A program made the translations under genes and the position numbers. The notes under the pieces are model-generated. The model was given only the letters and a program-made list of their open reading frames with translations, did no database searches and was not told where the DNA came from. From Acanthochromis polyacanthus (taxonomy: Eukaryota; Chordata; Actinopteri; Pomacentridae), in contig NC_067131.1 in assembly GCF_021347895.1 (NCBI RefSeq), positions 6,724,653-6,788,652 on the forward strand: 64,000 nucleotides of DNA. Direction: 5' to 3'. Positions 61,409 through 64,000 of the stretch are shown here, one piece after another (the first letter of the stretch is position 1; every line of letters begins with the position of its first letter).

Positions 61409-64000
61409 GTCCAAATATAGTCCAGGATTATGATCATATTGAGGTCTTGAGATAAGCTCAGTTTCACCATTATGATTTTGCATTGAAATCAAAGGCCATT
61501 TGTCCCTTTGAGGGTTTCTTTGCAACCATTTCTGCATGATGGCTTTCCTGCTAGCATCCAAAAGTAACTTAAAGAGATATTAATCCATTTTGTCACATAA
61601 CAATCAGCCACCATATTAAAACCACAATAATCATCTCGTTACAATGCAGGTTTGTGCTGACATTAATGTGGATGTGACAACTCTCACCCACTTCAACATT
61701 GTTACAGACCAAGATTAAGCCCTAAAAAACCCACAAAACCTGCAATTCTCTTGGTTTAATTTTTAATTTTAAAATAACAATGTTCTCTCAGCAGTGTTTC
61801 TTACCTTCTCTGCCAAATATTACATCGAACATTCACCAATCTCCTCAGGCCTGATTTTCCTTTTCTCATCCATTTCCCATTTATTTCTTATGTGCCTCCA
61901 TGTCTTCTTCTTCTCTTAATGTACTTTCTGACCTGGAGGAATCCGAGACAATCTCTTTTTCCCGATTACGCGCAGTGGGAAGGTGTTTAAAAGACTCAAA
62001 GCCATTATCATCAGCTTAAGTGCAGTAAGCTGCGATACCTTGATGCTCTCACAGCGCCGTTTTTCTACTGATTGTGTTTTGATGAGGCAGGATCCCGTGA
62101 TGGCCAGCAGCCGAACACTTGCAACCGTTCCTCCTCTGATTTGTTCCTGCACTTGTTCTGTTTTTATAGAAAACACCTTTGCGGTCAAGGCAACAGGAAG
62201 ACAATCATTACAGACGAGAAGGAGATAAGAGATCCAGACACTCGAATGGCCTCGAACACCTGAGGTCAGACACTTGACCTCAATCTATTCCATAATGTAT
62301 TGCACTGCACTGCTGAAGAGAAAAGAAGATATCTAATTTATAGACGAGGCAGAGCGTCACCGCAGAAATGCCCGTGGCTCGCAACCAAAGATGAAATTAT
62401 CTTCATGAAACGTGCTGTATGAGGCTTTCACAATATTCACAAGCCGCAAAACTGAACCGTGATTTTCTCTTTACTCTGCTGCTTGCTGATGTTGGGGCTT
62501 GTTACCATGGAAACACAGTCTGGTGCCTTACTTTCATCGTCCCCATTCTTTATTTTTGTGCAAATGAATCGCTTGCAGTAGACGACTGTAAATTTAAAAC
62601 TAAGATTCACTTACAAATCTTGGCTTATAACCATTTAAAGTAAAGAAATTAGGGACAGGAAGTGAAAAAAAAGTCAAAACCAGTAGGATTCATGATCTGA
62701 GTATTTGTTCCTAGAAAAGCAAAGGAGTCATTCTATCTCAGATAATCAGATTTTTAGAACAGTTTGTGCTCGACAGCGTCTGATCTGCCTGAAAATATTC
62801 TAGCAGAAAATGTGGACATTTATAGAAGGTATTTGAATACTTTCAGAGATATTTTTCTTTCAAAAATGCCCGTTCACCCACTTTCAGCACCTGTTTCTGA
62901 CACTCAAATTGGAGGCTATGAGTGAATTACAATATCTGAGGAGATGGGAATAGATAAAAGCCTGACATTTCCACAGTTGCCCATTTAGAAAACTGCATTT
63001 TATTACTTGGATTAAGCTATCTACCAGTGCCACTTTTGTTTTTGTAGTACATCTTGTCATACCTGCTCATTCAGTCAATTTTTTTGTGAAGTATTTCATA
63101 TTAAATAGCAAATTATATGTTTTGTTCTGTGTTATTGTGACAAACAGCTACATGTGATTCAGAAAATATGACTAGCTGTGTCTTGTATTCAACTTTTTTT
63201 TTGTTTGATGTGCCTCATGATGGCTTCTTTTGTTCATGTTCTAACTCACCCATAATAACAGTCTATTTGATGTAGATTCTGAATGAAAGGCACAGTGAGA
63301 AATAACTGGAAATTTCAGGCTTTTATCTTTAATAGTTCCTGACGATCAAATCATGAAAAAACATGCCAAAAATGAGTCCAAAAAAAATAATTAAAGTAGC
63401 TAAAAACCTGAAAGGATCTGATTTATCAAACCAATGTTTCACAGATGCCATTTTCAAAATCCGTTTTTATACGTATGAAAAACCGTGCCTCATTCGTCTT
63501 GCATCCTTTTGTTGCTGCTTCTCCTCCAGCAGCCAGGACAGACATGAGAGCTCTGCAATCACCTGTTTACGACGCACTAACACAGCACTCCAACTGTTAA
63601 TGAAGCACACCCCGGATGGAGTGTGAAGACAGGAAACCGGGGCAAAGGGAGAGACAAAACACAGGAAGCCGGTGGGATGTGAGGAGGGGGAGGACGGGTG
63701 TGAGAAGAAGGCTGTTAAACGGAGGATGGGGTGTGACTTATCAGAAGGAAAATTGAATCCCTGTTTGAGAAATCTGTTTACTATCTATTAAAAGCTTGTC
63801 CATGCTGCCAATCCACCTTCTCATTCTAATCACCTCTAGAAATACATCAAGGTAAAGCAAGCACGTGTGGGGTTTCTCGTTTATAATAGCGGCAGAGCCA
63901 GAGGATACAAAAAGTGGCGTTACGCATAATTATTTTACAGTTTTACACCCCAAACTAAACATCTACAGTACCGATAAAAAGTATTTCCCTTCCTTGGAAC
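61409..64000. other. Right end of window, no gene seen
   Basis: No exon, RNA gene or clear mobile element recognised. Human synteny would place EML4 beyond COX7A2L, but no EML4 exon is visible here. Confidence 0.5.

Overview
The window is nuclear DNA from a ray-finned fish, most likely a percomorph teleost. Three intron-containing vertebrate genes can be rebuilt exon by exon with GT-AG splice sites and matching phases: MTA3 (minus strand, 8974-36900, 19 coding exons, 700 aa), KCNG3 (plus strand, 39368-42003, 2 coding exons, 423 aa) and COX7A2L/SCAF1 (plus strand, 49080-58473, 3 coding exons, 115 aa). The same three genes lie side by side in the same relative orientation on human chromosome 2p21, which supports each assignment and marks an old conserved block.

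Layout. 1-5335 holds repeats: an 885-bp TA-flanked element full of 32-bp repeats, and a large 29-bp minisatellite that has been duplicated as an 803-bp block. A tRNA-Ile(UAU) gene with an intron lies at 5336-5429. 5839-7114 carries an inverted-repeat element, a C2H2 zinc-finger fragment that looks transposon-derived, and an unrecognised coiled-coil/hydrophobic ORF. MTA3 runs leftward from 36900. Its last intron is 9.7 kb and is packed with a 411-bp repeat array, piggyBac-like MITEs, a tRNA-derived SINE and a long GATA microsatellite. The last coding exon sits alone at 8974-9145. The 2.5-kb interval between the divergent MTA3 and KCNG3 starts contains a palindrome-rich element and a 165-bp tandem repeat split by a retroposon tail. 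COX7A2L follows after about 7 kb. Beyond it are a fourth piggyBac-like MITE, a dead Tc1-type transposase copy and another TA-flanked CACTGTAAAA element.

How the genes work. MTA3 is a nuclear subunit of the NuRD chromatin-remodelling/deacetylase complex. KCNG3 (Kv6.3) is an electrically silent potassium-channel subunit that modifies Kv2 channels at the plasma membrane. COX7A2L (SCAF1) is an inner mitochondrial membrane protein that links respiratory complexes III and IV. They share a neighbourhood, not a pathway.

I found no bacterial-type system, CRISPR array or clearly new gene system. The most notable observations are the structure of the MTA3 3' end, a trinucleotide repeat that forms the polypyrimidine tract of an MTA3 splice acceptor, a perfect palindrome in the COX7A2L promoter, and several nested or self-palindromic mobile elements. 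All identifications were made by reading the sequence and from memory of the families; no database search was run.
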